Source of the DNA: Baffinella frigidus
Taxonomy: Eukaryota > Cryptophyceae > Cryptomonadales > Baffinellaceae
Direction: 5' to 3'
Length of the DNA stretch: 12,301 bases
Assembly: GCA_026770585.1 (NCBI GenBank)
Contig: MU646849.1
Location: 75,364-87,664, forward strand
Within the stretch, counting starts at the first letter, position 1. Each line of letters begins with the position of its first letter. The notes under the pieces were generated by a model that worked only from the letters and a program-made list of their open reading frames with translations, was not told the DNA's origin and made no database searches. Made by a program: the position numbers and the translations under genes. Below, one piece after another: positions 12,278 to 12,301 of this stretch.

Positions 12278-12301
12278 CCCCCCCCCCCCCCCCCCCCCCC
12301 C
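12278..12301. repeat. Poly-C run at the right edge
   Basis: Twenty-four consecutive C complete the window, mirror to the G run at the start. Read from either edge inward the sequence begins with G on the leading strand. Confidence 0.7.

Overview
The window looks like nuclear DNA of a GC-rich photosynthetic eukaryote, most likely a stramenopile alga; a pelagophyte would fit, but that is an inference. The evidence is a spliced fucoxanthin-chlorophyll a/c (LHC) protein gene with GT-AG introns and an AAAFAP-type complex-plastid targeting peptide, together with many tracts of the heptamer CCCTAAA/TTTAGGG. There is no bacterial operon structure, and I saw no rRNA, tRNA or CRISPR. The sequence starts with 14 G and ends with 24 C, so it may be a whole small contig bounded by homopolymers.

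Layout. 1-900: a 122-bp miniature inverted-repeat element, a diverged relative of it, and the 3' flank of the LHC gene. 909-3205 (minus): a complete five-exon LHC gene encoding 256 residues; intron 4 carries another 122-bp element and intron 2 a 57-bp tandem duplication. 2995-6710: a rearranged zone with two interleaved inverted duplications. Arm A (2995-3418 / 4541-4989) copies the LHC promoter, targeting exon and part of intron 1. Arm B (3699-3867 / 6541-6709) copies the membrane-anchor exon of the next gene. The zone also holds a dispersed TTTAGG-containing repeat family and an orphan coding fragment (4990-5280, minus).

6439 to at least 11912 (plus): short exon-like coding pieces separated by introns made largely of telomere-like heptamer repeats. 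I can join eleven pieces with GT-AG introns into a continuous reading frame of about 349 codons with an N-terminal membrane anchor. The family is not recognised. Several of these exons have second or third copies beside them. For two exons, the extra copy has the same splice phases and mostly synonymous differences, and the exon length is not a multiple of three; this is the pattern expected of mutually exclusive alternative exons. From 10.3 to 12.3 kb the copies are more decayed and mixed with minisatellites.

The most interesting feature is that telomere-like C-rich heptamer tracts abut most of the 3' splice sites in this gene and one in the LHC gene. The repeats may therefore be tolerated, or used, as intron material. 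All exon joins come from reading sequence only and need transcript evidence.
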